Positions 8,601 to 16,353 of a DNA stretch of 42,364 nt are shown piece by piece (positions within the stretch are counted from its first letter, which is position 1; each line of letters opens with the position of its first letter). The notes below the pieces were generated by a model that was not told the origin of the DNA, did no database searches, and worked only from the letters and a program-made list of their open reading frames with translations. Origin of the DNA: Bradyrhizobium valentinum (lineage in GTDB: Bacteria; Pseudomonadota; Alphaproteobacteria; Rhizobiales; Xanthobacteraceae); assembly GCF_001440405.1 (NCBI RefSeq), contig NZ_LLXX01000034.1, positions 1-42,364 of the forward strand, in the 5' to 3' direction. The translations under genes were made by a program, and so were the position numbers.

Positions 8601-9319
8601 GATGCTCTCGTAAGATGAGTGGAGCGAAAGCGATACCCATCGATTTGGCCCGAATGAAGGTGATGGGTTTCGCTGCGCTCTACCCATCCTACGGAGCTAG
8701 GCCGCCGCGCCAGCGCCAGCGAAACACCGAGGCCCGCGATGAACAGCCCCGAGCCCTGTCGCAATCGTTGAAGGAAGTTCGGCCTTCGCGTGAGACCACC
8801 GCGCGCCGTGGCGGCCATCATCACCACGATGATATCGACAAGCGTGTTCAGCGCGACCGAGATCAGGCCCAGCGCCATGAACTGCAGCGCCGGATAGCTG
8901 CCGGCCGGGTCGAGGAATTGCGGAATGAAGGCCAGGAAGAACGCCGCGGTCTTGGGGTTCAAGGCTTCGACCAGCACGCCTTCCCGAAACGCCCGTTGCG
9001 TACCGACCGCGACGGCTTGTTGCGGCATCAGGTTACGCGCCTCGCGAAACGTCTTGAGGCCAAGCCAGACCAGATAGAGCGCGCCTGCAAATTTGAGCGC
9101 GGTGAACAGCTCGGCGCTGGCCAGGATGATCGCCGAGACCCCAAGCGCGCCCGCGACCACATGCACGAGCCCGCCGAGCGCCGTTCCAAATGTCGAGGCG
9201 AAGCCGGCGCTTTTGCCGCCGGACAGCGTCCGTGCCGCGACGTAAAAGATTCCAGGACCGGGCACGGCGGCAACGATGAGCGCGGCCAGGAGAAACAATG
9301 TGAAGTTAGTACCGTTCAA
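8561..9319 (-). CDS. LysE/RhtB-family amino-acid exporter with repeat-derived C-terminal tail
   Basis: An inner-membrane exporter of the LysE/RhtB family, which expels amino acids such as lysine, homoserine or threonine. The first 207 residues make a full-length family member: NFTLFLLAALIVAAVPGPG at the start, then ALNPKTAAFFLAFIPQF, with about six membrane helices. The final 45 residues beginning SSVGWVERSETHH are not part of the family. They are encoded by the palindromic repeat at 8610-8692 plus 50 nt of ispE antisense, and the stop lies inside the ispE coding region. The native stop was probably lost when the repeat arrived. Function of the body is likely kept because the tail follows the last helix. 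Substrate cannot be told from sequence. Confidence 0.9.
   Translation of the reverse strand: MNGTNFTLFLLAALIVAAVPGPGIFYVAARTLSGGKSAGFASTFGTALGGLVHVVAGALGVSAIILASAELFTALKFAGALYLVWLGLKTFREARNLMPQQAVAVGTQRAFREGVLVEALNPKTAAFFLAFIPQFLDPAGSYPALQFMALGLISVALNTLVDIIVVMMAATARGGLTRRPNFLQRLRQGSGLFIAGLGVSLALARRPSSVGWVERSETHHLHSGQIDGYRFRSTHLTRASQLSVPACTHHPG
8610..8692. repeat. Palindromic repeat (GWVERSETH type), inside the LysE 3' end
   Basis: An 83-bp imperfect inverted repeat: the left arm runs from GTAAGATGAGTGGAGCGAAA and the right arm ends in CGCTCTACCCATCCTAC, with a GATACCCATC/GATGGGTTTC inner pairing. Read on the minus strand it encodes VGWVERSETHH, a peptide I recognise as the common translation of a dispersed repeat in Bradyrhizobium genomes. 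Here it forms part of the LysE reading frame. Confidence 0.8.
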
Positions 9320-9332
9320 TGCAATCTCTCTT

Positions 9333-9349
9333 GTAGGATGGGTAGAGCG
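9333..9349. repeat. Half copy of the GWVERSETH repeat, upstream of LysE
   Basis: Seventeen bases, GTAGGATGGGTAGAGCG, are the exact reverse complement of 8676-8692, the right arm of the element at the LysE 3' end. The LysE gene is therefore bracketed by inverted copies. This half copy abuts the next repeat element at 9352. Confidence 0.75.
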
Positions 9350-9351
9350 CT

Positions 9352-9452
9352 GTCATCACCCGCGAAGGCGGGTGATCCAGTATTCCAGAGACGTCAGTGA
9401 TCGAATCGATAGGCCGCGGCGTACTGGATACCCCGCCGTCGCGGGGTATGAC
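9352..9452. repeat. Dispersed repeat, type B, copy 1
   Basis: A 101-bp element with a hairpin TCACCCGC-GAAG-GCGGGTGA at its left end and a second, ATACCCCGC-CGTC-GCGGGGTAT, at its right end, closed by GTCAT/ATGAC. The first 38 nt after the terminal bases match the copy at 35762-35863 exactly and the GGCGTACTGG segment is shared. It lies between the divergently oriented regions of LysE and the end of the polyprenyl synthase gene and could end transcription from the latter. Confidence 0.8.
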
Positions 9453-9462
9453 GGAAGCGGAA

Positions 9463-10470
9463 TCAATGCGACCTTGCCAGACAGAACGCCACGACCTGTT
9501 CGAGCGCGGTTTTCATCGGCGAGGCCGGGAACAGCGCCAGCGCGTCGACGGCCATCGCGCCGTAATGCTGGGCGCGGCTGATCGTATCTTCCAGCGCGCG
9601 GTGCTTGGTCATCAGGCCAATTGCATGATCGAGATCGCTGTCGCCGATCTCGCCGCGCTCCAACGCCTTGATCCAGAACTTGCGCTCGCTGTCATTGCCG
9701 CGGCGGAATGCCAGCACCACCGGCAGCGTGATCTTGCCTTCGCGGAAATCGTCGCCGATGTTCTTGCCGAGTTTTGCGGCCTTGCCGCCATAGTCCAGCA
9801 CGTCGTCGACGAGCTGGAATGCGATGCCGAGATTCATGCCGACCGAGCGGCATGCTGTCTGCTCGGCCTTCGGCCGGTTGGCGATCACCGGTCCGACCTC
9901 GCAGGCGGCGGCGAACAGTTCGGCCGTCTTGCCCCTGATGACCGCGAGGTATTCGTCCTCGGTGGTCGCGGTGTTCTTGGCCGCCGCAAGCTGCATCACC
10001 TCGCCTTCGGCGATGGTGGCTGCTGCGGAGGAGAGGATGTCCAGCGCGCGCAGCGAGCCGACCTCGACCATCATGCGGAAGGCCTGGCCGAGCAGGAAAT
10101 CGCCGACCAGCACGCTCGCCTCGTTGCCCCACAGCATCCGCGCCGACAGCTTGCCGCGGCGCAGCTCGCTCTCGTCGACCACGTCGTCATGCAACAGCGT
10201 TGCGGTGTGCATGAACTCGACGGAGGCGGCGAGCTTGATATGACCATCGCCGGAATAGCCGGTGAGGCTTGCCATCGCCAGCGTCAGCATCGGGCGGAGA
10301 CGTTTGCCACCGGAAGAGATCAGGTGGTTGGCGACCTCCGGAATCATGGTGACTTCCGACCCCGTCCGCGACAGGATCGTGGCGTTGACCCGCTCCATGT
10401 CGGCGGCGACGAGCCCGACCAGCGCATCTATCGAAGCGTTCGGGCTCTCGAAAGGTACAATAACCGCCAC
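9463..10470 (-). CDS. ispB: trans-polyprenyl diphosphate synthase (octaprenyl/decaprenyl type)
   Basis: Condenses isopentenyl diphosphate onto allylic diphosphates to make the long side chain of ubiquinone. From the GTG at 10470 the protein has 335 residues. The first Asp-rich motif is LLHDDVVD (Asp95, 96, 99), the second is QLVDDVLD (Asp222, 223, 226), and the GGKRLRP substrate loop is at 54-60. Small residues before the first Asp motif suit a long product; in this group the quinone chain is usually C50, but sequence alone does not fix it. I prefer GTG 10470 because GGAG lies six bases upstream; an in-frame TTG at 10482 overlaps that Shine-Dalgarno site and would have none of its own. It is divergent from the DUF2007 gene. 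Confidence 0.95.
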   Translation of the reverse strand: MAVIVPFESPNASIDALVGLVAADMERVNATILSRTGSEVTMIPEVANHLISSGGKRLRPMLTLAMASLTGYSGDGHIKLAASVEFMHTATLLHDDVVDESELRRGKLSARMLWGNEASVLVGDFLLGQAFRMMVEVGSLRALDILSSAAATIAEGEVMQLAAAKNTATTEDEYLAVIRGKTAELFAAACEVGPVIANRPKAEQTACRSVGMNLGIAFQLVDDVLDYGGKAAKLGKNIGDDFREGKITLPVVLAFRRGNDSERKFWIKALERGEIGDSDLDHAIGLMTKHRALEDTISRAQHYGAMAVDALALFPASPMKTALEQVVAFCLARSH

Positions 10471-10613
10471 GCGGGTCTCCAAATTTGGCCAATTCGCACT
10501 ATCCTTAATCTACAATAGAAAGTGCGGGCTATGGCGGCAAGGGCACGTAGAGGGCGCGTAGCGGTTGACAGGAGCCGCATTGCCCTCCCAGCCAGGGATA
10601 AGGAGAGCGCAAA

Positions 10614-10841
10614 TTGCGGGAATTGGTCAGGACCAACGATATCGTGCTGGTTTCCGCGGTCGGTGCGCTGCTCGACGGCGCCAATATCCATCATCTGGTG
10701 CTGGACCAGAACATGAGCGTGATCGAGGGATCGATCGGCATCCTGCCGCGCCGCATCCTGGTCCATGAGGACGACAATCGCGCGGCGCGCCAGCTACTGA
10801 CGGAGGCGGGCCTGGCTCACGAATTACGCGCCGATGACTGA
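10614..10841 (+). CDS. DUF2007 small protein
   Basis: A 75-residue protein matching the DUF2007 (putative signal-transducing) pattern: MRELVRTNDIVLVS at the start, a central DGANIHHLVLDQNMSVIEGS, then LPRRILVHEDDNRAARQLL. The fold is a small alpha-beta domain that often handles peptide or PII-like interactions, but its role is unknown. The start is a TTG at 10614 supported by AAGGAGAG eight bases before it. The 3' end overlaps the start of the TrmN6-like gene by 8 nt, so translation of the two is coupled. Confidence 0.88.
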   Translation: MRELVRTNDIVLVSAVGALLDGANIHHLVLDQNMSVIEGSIGILPRRILVHEDDNRAARQLLTEAGLAHELRADD

Positions 10842-11601
10842 CCCCGTCCTCGAACTCACCGAGGATGCGTTTCTCGGCGGGCAATTGCGTTTGATGCAAC
10901 TGAAATCGGGACATCGCGCCGGTCACGATGCGGTGCTGCTGGCGGCGGCGACCCCGGCCCGTTCGGGCGACCGGGTCGCTGATCTAGGCGCCGGCGTCGG
11001 GGTTGCCGGCCTGGCGGTTGCCCGGCGCGTGGCCGGCATCGACCTGGTCCTGGTCGAGATCGATGCGGCGCTGGCGGGCCTTGCGCGCGCCAATGCGGAT
11101 GCGAATGCGATTCAAGCCGACGTGATCGTGCTCGATGTGGAAGCTGATGCCACAGCCTTTGCCGCTGCCGGACTTGCTCCTGATAGCGTCGATGCGGTGC
11201 TGATGAATCCGCCCTTCAACGATCCCGCGCGGCATCGCATCTCGCCGGACACGGCGCGCGGGACCGCGCATATGGCGACCGCAGCGACGCTCTCAAAATG
11301 GGTTCACGCCGCGCGGCGCATTCTCAGGTCGAGGGGGACGCTGACACTGATCTGGCGCGCCGACGGAATTGCCGAGGTGCTCTCGGCGCTCGATCACGGT
11401 TTCGGGAGCTTGCAGGTCCTGGCGGTCCATGGCGACGCGCGGGGGCCTGCCAACCGCATCCTGATTCGCGCCACCAAGGGTGGGCGGGCGCCGACGCAAA
11501 TCCTTCCCGCCCTGATGCTCAATGACGAGCAAGGGGTGCCCAACAAAAGGGTGCAGGAGGTTCTGGCCGGGAAGGGGAGCTTACCGCTCGCGAACCCGTA
11601 A
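10834..11601 (+). CDS. TrmN6-like N6-adenine methyltransferase (tRNA1(Val) A37 type)
   Basis: A 255-residue Rossmann-fold SAM methyltransferase. Motif I is VADLGAGVGVAGL (48-60), the acidic end of strand 2 is LVEIDAAL (73-80), and the catalytic N6-adenine motif is NPPF (125-128). The early TEDAFLGGQLRL and QLKSGHRAGHDAVLLA segments match the YfiC/TrmN6 group, which modifies A37 of tRNA1(Val) in E. coli. The N-terminal and NPPF motifs separate it from generic methyltransferases, but RNA target is inferred. It overlaps the DUF2007 gene by 8 nt. No terminator is obvious after it; the 32-codon minus-strand ORF converges 35 nt downstream. Confidence 0.88.
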   Translation: MTDPVLELTEDAFLGGQLRLMQLKSGHRAGHDAVLLAAATPARSGDRVADLGAGVGVAGLAVARRVAGIDLVLVEIDAALAGLARANADANAIQADVIVLDVEADATAFAAAGLAPDSVDAVLMNPPFNDPARHRISPDTARGTAHMATAATLSKWVHAARRILRSRGTLTLIWRADGIAEVLSALDHGFGSLQVLAVHGDARGPANRILIRATKGGRAPTQILPALMLNDEQGVPNKRVQEVLAGKGSLPLANP

Positions 11602-11636
11602 AGGTGGCGCGCACGCCCAATTCCTGGAACAGGACA

Positions 11637-11735
11637 CTATTGCGGAAGCGTCTCTGACTGTTGTTTGGGCGCCGATGTAAAGTGGATCGCGGCCAGAAGG
11701 CTGCCGATGAGCATTATCAGCAGGTAGATTTTCAT
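11637..11735 (-). CDS. Small single-pass membrane protein, 32 aa (candidate)
   Basis: A 32-codon ORF on the minus strand. It begins MKIYLLIMLIGSLLAAIHF, a hydrophobic helix of about 16 residues (3-18), followed by a polar tail rich in Gln, Ser and Thr (SAPKQQSETLPQ). GGAG sits about seven bases before the ATG. Basic residue 2, then a clean helix, would fit an inner-membrane peptide or an uncleaved signal anchor. It occupies the gap between the TrmN6-like gene and the S49 peptidase. Nothing about its function can be read; it is short, so a chance ORF is possible. Confidence 0.5.
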   Translation of the reverse strand: MKIYLLIMLIGSLLAAIHFTSAPKQQSETLPQ

Positions 11736-11777
11736 GTCAGTCTCCGCTGCGCCATTGCAGCTTTAACGTCTGCAAGG

Positions 11778-11810
11778 CAAAAGGCGTTCCGGCCAAAAAG
11801 GCGTTTCGGC
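11778..11810 (+). repeat. Two-copy direct repeat upstream of the S49 peptidase
   Basis: CAAAAGGCGTTCCGGC is followed at once by CAAAAAGGCGTTTCGGC: two tandem copies of 16 and 17 nt differing by one insertion and one transition. They end 50 nt before the S49 ATG. Two same-face sites could bind a regulator; no known motif is recognised. Confidence 0.45.
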
Positions 11811-11860
11811 CTTTGCAATGACAGTGGTGCGATAAAAAATGGTTAATTCGAGGTAACGGC

Positions 11861-12772
11861 ATGACTCAACAAATAAGTGATCGCGCGGGATTGCCGAACC
11901 TTATTGACAGGGTGAAGCAACTCATTCCGGCAAGATTCCGGCGCGACGCCGTAGTTGTTCCGGTGGTGCGCCTGTCGGGTGTCATCGGTGCAGTAACGCC
12001 GTTGCGGCCGGGCTTGACGCTGGCGGGCATCGCCAGGACGCTCGAACGTGCTTTCGCCACCAAGCACGCCAAGGCGGTGGCGGTGGTGATCAATTCGCCC
12101 GGCGGCTCGCCGGTGCAATCGCGCCAGATCTATTTGCGGATCAGGCAGCTTGCCGCAGAAAAGAAACTGCCGGTGCTGGTGTTCGTCGAGGACGTCGCGG
12201 CATCCGGCGGCTACATGATCGCCTGCGCCGGTGACGAGATATTCTGCGATCCGTCCTCGATCCTCGGCTCGATCGGTGTGGTCGGCGGCAGTTTCGGTTT
12301 TCAGGACCTGCTCAAACGAATTGGAGTGGAGCGGCGGCTCTACACGGCAGGCGAGCACAAGGCGATGCTCGATCCGTTCCTGCCGGAAGACCCCGATGAC
12401 GTTGCACGCCTAAAGGCGCTTCAGCGCGAGATCCACGCTATCTTTATCGCGCTGGTAAAAGGCAGCCGCGGTGCGCGCCTCAAGGACGCCGACGACGTCT
12501 TGTTTACCGGCGAGTACTGGGCGGGCGAGAGGTCCGTGTCGCTGGGCCTTGCGGATAAGATCGGCGATCTCCGCTCGACGCTGCGCGAGCGCTATGGCGA
12601 GAAGGTGCTGACGCCCGTCATCGCGCCCGCAAGTGGGATGCTGGCCGGGCTGTTGGGCCGGAGGTCGCCGGGGGCGGGCTCGTTGGCCGCCTTCGACGGT
12701 ATCGGCGGATTGCCGGATGAACTGATTTCGGCGCTCGAAACCCGGGCAATTTGGGCCAGATTCGGGTTCTAG
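11861..12772 (+). CDS. S49-family serine peptidase (SppA/SohB-like)
   Basis: A 303-residue member of the ClpP/crotonase-fold S49 peptidases, which cut signal peptides or other membrane-embedded peptides. The nucleophile is Ser115 in DVAASGGYM and the general base is Lys167 in GEHKAML; the INSPGGSPVQS substrate loop is at 78-87. The single-domain size matches short SppA forms rather than the 600-residue E. coli enzyme. Unlike most, it has no clear N-terminal membrane anchor: the first 30 residues are amphipathic and basic. The ATG at 11861 is preceded by GAGGTAACGGC. A 70-aa protein and glyQS follow on the same strand. Confidence 0.94.
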   Translation: MTQQISDRAGLPNLIDRVKQLIPARFRRDAVVVPVVRLSGVIGAVTPLRPGLTLAGIARTLERAFATKHAKAVAVVINSPGGSPVQSRQIYLRIRQLAAEKKLPVLVFVEDVAASGGYMIACAGDEIFCDPSSILGSIGVVGGSFGFQDLLKRIGVERRLYTAGEHKAMLDPFLPEDPDDVARLKALQREIHAIFIALVKGSRGARLKDADDVLFTGEYWAGERSVSLGLADKIGDLRSTLRERYGEKVLTPVIAPASGMLAGLLGRRSPGAGSLAAFDGIGGLPDELISALETRAIWARFGF

Positions 12773-12871
12773 CGATCAACTGGAGGTCAACGAGCCGCGC
12801 CATTTAGTCCCAAAAGCGGAATTGCGGCGCAGGCCCGCTTGGGCGACAATGTGGGCATTGGGGGCTGACAC

Positions 12872-13084
12872 GTGAACGACAAGGATCGACCGATGCCGCC
12901 GCTGATCGCATTCGCGGGTGCCCTGGGTGGGCTTGCCGTGGTCCGCTGGGCCTACAAGACCGCCGTCCGCATCAACAGGGAACTGGAGGAGGCGCGCCTG
13001 GCGCGCGTCACCGAGGCGGCCCAGACGGCCGATATTCCGACGCTGCGCCGCGACCCCGTCACGGGAGCTTATCGGCCGGGTTAG
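12872..13084 (+). CDS. Conserved small protein with one membrane segment, 70 aa
   Basis: A 70-codon gene starting with GTG at 12872. The product has a short polar start, a hydrophobic segment LIAFAGALGGLAVVRWAY (11-28), a charged helix KTAVRINRELEEARLARVTE and a conserved-looking C-terminal LRRDPVTGAYRPG. The last motif, similar in spirit to the end of many small rhizobial proteins, suggests selection on the frame. Function unknown. It lies 99 nt after the S49 peptidase and 207 nt before glyQ, with a type A repeat in the second gap. Confidence 0.75.
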   Translation: MNDKDRPMPPLIAFAGALGGLAVVRWAYKTAVRINRELEEARLARVTEAAQTADIPTLRRDPVTGAYRPG

Positions 13085-13091
13085 CCGCCGG

Positions 13092-13202
13092 CCCTCATCC
13101 TGAGGAGCGGGCGTGAGCCCGCGTCTCGAAGGATGGCCGCACAATCGGGGCCTCGCCTCATGGTTCGAGACGCGCGGCGCTGCCGCGCTCCTCACCACGA
13201 GG
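13092..13202. repeat. Dispersed long-hairpin repeat, type A, copy 1
   Basis: An inverted repeat of 111 bp. The left arm reads CCTCATCCTGAGGAG and then GCGTCTCGAAGG; the right arm reads TTCGAGACGCG and then CTCCTCACCACGAGG. It folds as one long imperfect hairpin. Two further copies are at 17008-17133 and 39273-39369. It lies 90 nt before glyQ, so it is probably in the leader of the glyQS transcript or ends the upstream one. Confidence 0.85.
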
Positions 13203-13291
13203 AATACAAGGCCCCATCGCCTTGATTCCCTGCCTCCGCGTCGATACGGTCCCGCGCGCTTCAAAACCCCCTCGCGAGACCGATTCTGCCG

Positions 13292-14227
13292 ATGGACGCT
13301 TTGCCTGCCCATATGCGCCCGGAACGTTCGTTCCAGGGCTTCATCCTTGCTCTCCAGCGGTTCTGGGCAGAGCAGGGCTGCGTGATCCTGCAGCCCTACG
13401 ACATGGAAATGGGCGCTGGCACGTTCCATCCCGCGACGACGCTGCGCGCGCTTGGGCCCAAGCGCTGGAACGCAGCCTATGTTCAGCCCTCGCGCCGGCC
13501 GAAGGACGGCCGTTACGGCGAAAATCCCAACCGGCTGCAGCACTATTATCAGTTTCAGGTGATCATGAAGCCGTCGCCGCCGAACCTTCAGGATCTGTAC
13601 CTGAGGTCGCTGGCCGCGATCGGCATCGATTCGAGCCTGCACGACATCCGCTTTGTCGAGGACGATTGGGAAAGCCCGACGCTCGGCGCCTGGGGACTGG
13701 GCTGGGAGTGCTGGTGCGACGGCATGGAAGTCAGCCAGTTCACCTACTTCCAGCAGGTCGCGGGCGTCGAATGCGCGCCTGTTGCGGGTGAACTGACATA
13801 CGGGCTGGAGCGCCTGGCGATGTATGTGCAGGGCGTCGACCGCGTCTACGATCTCAATTTCAATGGTCGAGAGGGTGCCGATAAAGTGACTTACGGCGAC
13901 GTGTTCCTGCAGGCCGAACAGGAATATTCCCGTCACAATTTCGAGCATTCCGATTCCGAGATGCTATTCAAGCAGTTCACGATGGCGGAAGAAGCCTGCC
14001 GGAAATATCTCGCGGCCGGATGGAAAGAGACCAGCAATCAGAAAGAACATCTGATGGCGCTGCCGGCGTACGACCAGTGCATCAAGGCGAGCCATGTCTT
14101 CAATCTGCTCGACGCCCGCGGCGTGATCTCGGTGACCGAGCGGCAGAGCTACATCATGCGCGTGCGCGAACTGGCAAAAGCCTGCGGCGAAGCCTGGGTT
14201 CACACCGAAGCGGGCAGGGCGGTCTGA
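13292..14227 (+). CDS. glyQ: Glycine--tRNA ligase alpha subunit
   Basis: Catalytic subunit of the tetrameric (alpha2-beta2) bacterial glycyl-tRNA synthetase, a class II enzyme that makes glycyl-adenylate and charges tRNA-Gly. The 311-residue protein is near the family length. Landmarks include [33 protein letters not shown], the class II motif-2-like [19 protein letters not shown], and the motif 3 region [13 protein letters not shown]. Start is ATG 13292; the ATG at residue 8 (MRPERSF) is possible. The stop and the glyS start share one base (TGATG), so the two subunits are translationally coupled. Confidence 0.97.
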   Translation: MDALPAHMRPERSFQGFILALQRFWAEQGCVILQPYDMEMGAGTFHPATTLRALGPKRWNAAYVQPSRRPKDGRYGENPNRLQHYYQFQVIMKPSPPNLQDLYLRSLAAIGIDSSLHDIRFVEDDWESPTLGAWGLGWECWCDGMEVSQFTYFQQVAGVECAPVAGELTYGLERLAMYVQGVDRVYDLNFNGREGADKVTYGDVFLQAEQEYSRHNFEHSDSEMLFKQFTMAEEACRKYLAAGWKETSNQKEHLMALPAYDQCIKASHVFNLLDARGVISVTERQSYIMRVRELAKACGEAWVHTEAGRAV

Positions 14228-16350
14228 TGCCTGATCTTCTGCTGGAGCTGTTCTCCGAGGAAATCCCCGCGCGCATGCAGGCGAAGGCGGCGGACGATCT
14301 GCGCCGCATGGTCACCGACAAGCTCGTCGCCGAGGGCCTGGTCTATGAAGGCGCAAAAGCATTCGCGACGCCGCGGCGGCTCGCGCTGACCGTGCACGGC
14401 ATTCCGATGCGGCAATCCGACCTGAAGGAAGAGCGCCGCGGCCCCCGCGTCGGCGGGCCCGATGCGGCGATGCAGGGATTCTTGAAAGCGACCGGGCTTG
14501 CCCGGATCGAAGATGCCAAGATTCAAACCGACCCGAAGAAGGGCGATTTCTACATCGCGCTGATCGAAAAGCCGGGACGCGCCACCATCGACGTGCTCGC
14601 CGAGATTCTGCCGGTCATCATCAGGACTTTCCCGTGGCCGAAATCGATGCGCTGGGGCGAACGGTCGACCAAGTCGGGCTCGCTCTCCTGGGTGCGGCCG
14701 CTGCATTCGATCATCGCGACCTTTGGGCCCGAGACCGAAGAGCCCGACGTGGTGAAGTTTTCCGTCGACGGCATCGAGGCCGGTCAGACCACCTTCGGCC
14801 ATCGGTTCATGGCGCCCGCTGCGATCTCCGTGCGCCGTTTCGAGGATTACGAAGCCAAGCTGAAGGCGGCAAAGGTCGTGCTCGACCTTCAGGCGCGCAG
14901 GGACATTATCCTGGCCGACGCCAAGCAATTGGCGTTCGCGCAGGGCTTTGAGCTGGTCGAGGACCAGGCGCTGGCGGACGAGGTCGCAGGCCTCGTCGAA
15001 TGGCCGGTCGCGTTGATGGGGTCTTTCGACGAGGAGTATCTCACGATCCCGGATGAAGTGATCCGCGCCACCATCCGCAACAACCAGAAATGTTTTGTGG
15101 TCAGCGATCCCAAGGATCCTGACAAGACGGGCAAGCTCACCAACAAGTTCATCCTCACCGCCAACATCGAGGCTACGGACGGCGGCAAGACCATCATTGG
15201 CGGTAACGAGCGCGTCATCCGCGCGCGGCTGAGCGATGCGAAATTCTTCTACGAGACCGACCTGAAGACGAAGCTCGAAGCTCGCTTGCCGAAGTTCGAG
15301 CAGATCGTGTTTCACGAAAAGCTCGGCACGCAAGCCGAGCGGATCAAGCGCATCGAGCGGCTGGCCGCCGAGATCGCGCCGCTGGTCGGCGCCGATGTCG
15401 AAAAGGCCAAGCGCGCCGCGCATCTGGCGAAAGCCGATCTGCTCACCGAAGTCGTCGGCGAATTCCCTGAGCTGCAAGGCTTGATGGGGAAGTACTACGC
15501 TCTGGCGCAGGGCGAAGACGCCTCCGTCGCCGCGGCGAGCGAGGAGCACTACAGGCCGCAAGGGCCCGCCGATCGCGTGCCGACTGATCCCGTGAGTCTA
15601 GCGGTCGCGCTGGCCGACAAGATCGATACGCTGGTTGGCTTCTGGGCGATCGATGAAAAGCCGACGGGAAGCAAAGACCCATACGCATTGCGACGAGCGG
15701 CGTTGGGCATCATTCGTATCGCGATTGAGCGTGGAGTGGATTTATATCCTCGGGGCCTTCTCGAAGGGCACATCAAGAGAATTCGTGCAGATCTCTCCGA
15801 CGAACCTATTTCCGACATCGGCGACTCTTTCCAAGATTTCTTCGAGGATCGCCTTACCGTTCAGCTTCGCGACCAGGGTAGGCGCCATGATCTGGTAGAG
15901 GCGGTGCTCCATCTTCGCGGTGGGGAGGTCGGTCTTGTCTCGTTGGTCCGTCGCGTCGAGGCGCTCGGCAAGTTCCTCGACACCGACGACGGCAAAAACC
16001 TGCTTGCGGGGACCAAGCGTGCGAGTAACATCCTCTCGATCGAGGAGAAAAAGGACAAGCGCACGTTCGACGGCGCGCCGGATGCCGGGCTGTACAATTT
16101 GCCTGAGGAAAAGGCGCTCGCTCAGGCGATCGATCAGGTTAAGCATGAGGCCGCAGCCGCTGTTGCCAGGGAAGATTTCGCCACCGCGATGAGCGCGATG
16201 GCAAAGCTGCGTCCGGCCGTCGATGCGTTCTTCGACAAGGTCAAGGTCAATGACGATGAACCCAAGGTGCGCGAGAACCGACTAAAGCTTCTGAATGAAA
16301 TCCGTGCGGCGACCCGTGCGGTTGCGGATTTTTCGAAGATCGAAGGCTAG
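14227..16350 (+). CDS. glyS: Glycine--tRNA ligase beta subunit
   Basis: The tRNA-recognition subunit of the alpha2-beta2 glycyl-tRNA synthetase. From ATG 14227 it has 707 residues. It opens with the family start [18 protein letters not shown] and holds GHRFMAP, the [14 protein letters not shown] motif of the HD-like domain, [10 protein letters not shown], and the C-terminal DALR-type anticodon-binding region with RVEALGKFL and [15 protein letters not shown]. An upstream in-frame open stretch runs into glyQ and is not used. Between about 15660 and 15950 codon choice changes: TTA, CGA, CGT, CCT and ATT become frequent, and the protein between residues 500 and 545 is less family-like. The frame is intact and the enzyme should be functional. 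Confidence 0.97.
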   Translation: MPDLLLELFSEEIPARMQAKAADDLRRMVTDKLVAEGLVYEGAKAFATPRRLALTVHGIPMRQSDLKEERRGPRVGGPDAAMQGFLKATGLARIEDAKIQTDPKKGDFYIALIEKPGRATIDVLAEILPVIIRTFPWPKSMRWGERSTKSGSLSWVRPLHSIIATFGPETEEPDVVKFSVDGIEAGQTTFGHRFMAPAAISVRRFEDYEAKLKAAKVVLDLQARRDIILADAKQLAFAQGFELVEDQALADEVAGLVEWPVALMGSFDEEYLTIPDEVIRATIRNNQKCFVVSDPKDPDKTGKLTNKFILTANIEATDGGKTIIGGNERVIRARLSDAKFFYETDLKTKLEARLPKFEQIVFHEKLGTQAERIKRIERLAAEIAPLVGADVEKAKRAAHLAKADLLTEVVGEFPELQGLMGKYYALAQGEDASVAAASEEHYRPQGPADRVPTDPVSLAVALADKIDTLVGFWAIDEKPTGSKDPYALRRAALGIIRIAIERGVDLYPRGLLEGHIKRIRADLSDEPISDIGDSFQDFFEDRLTVQLRDQGRRHDLVEAVLHLRGGEVGLVSLVRRVEALGKFLDTDDGKNLLAGTKRASNILSIEEKKDKRTFDGAPDAGLYNLPEEKALAQAIDQVKHEAAAAVAREDFATAMSAMAKLRPAVDAFFDKVKVNDDEPKVRENRLKLLNEIRAATRAVADFSKIEG

Positions 16351-16353
16351 ATC

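Noticed and set aside
10483..10613. TTGACA at 10565 as a sigma-70 promoter for the DUF2007 gene
   Set aside because: No acceptable -10 element follows at 16-18 nt, and the site is too near the start codon for a confident call.
14200..15561. A 453-codon minus-strand frame opposite glyS
   Set aside because: Antisense to a recognised synthetase subunit and without any family motif.
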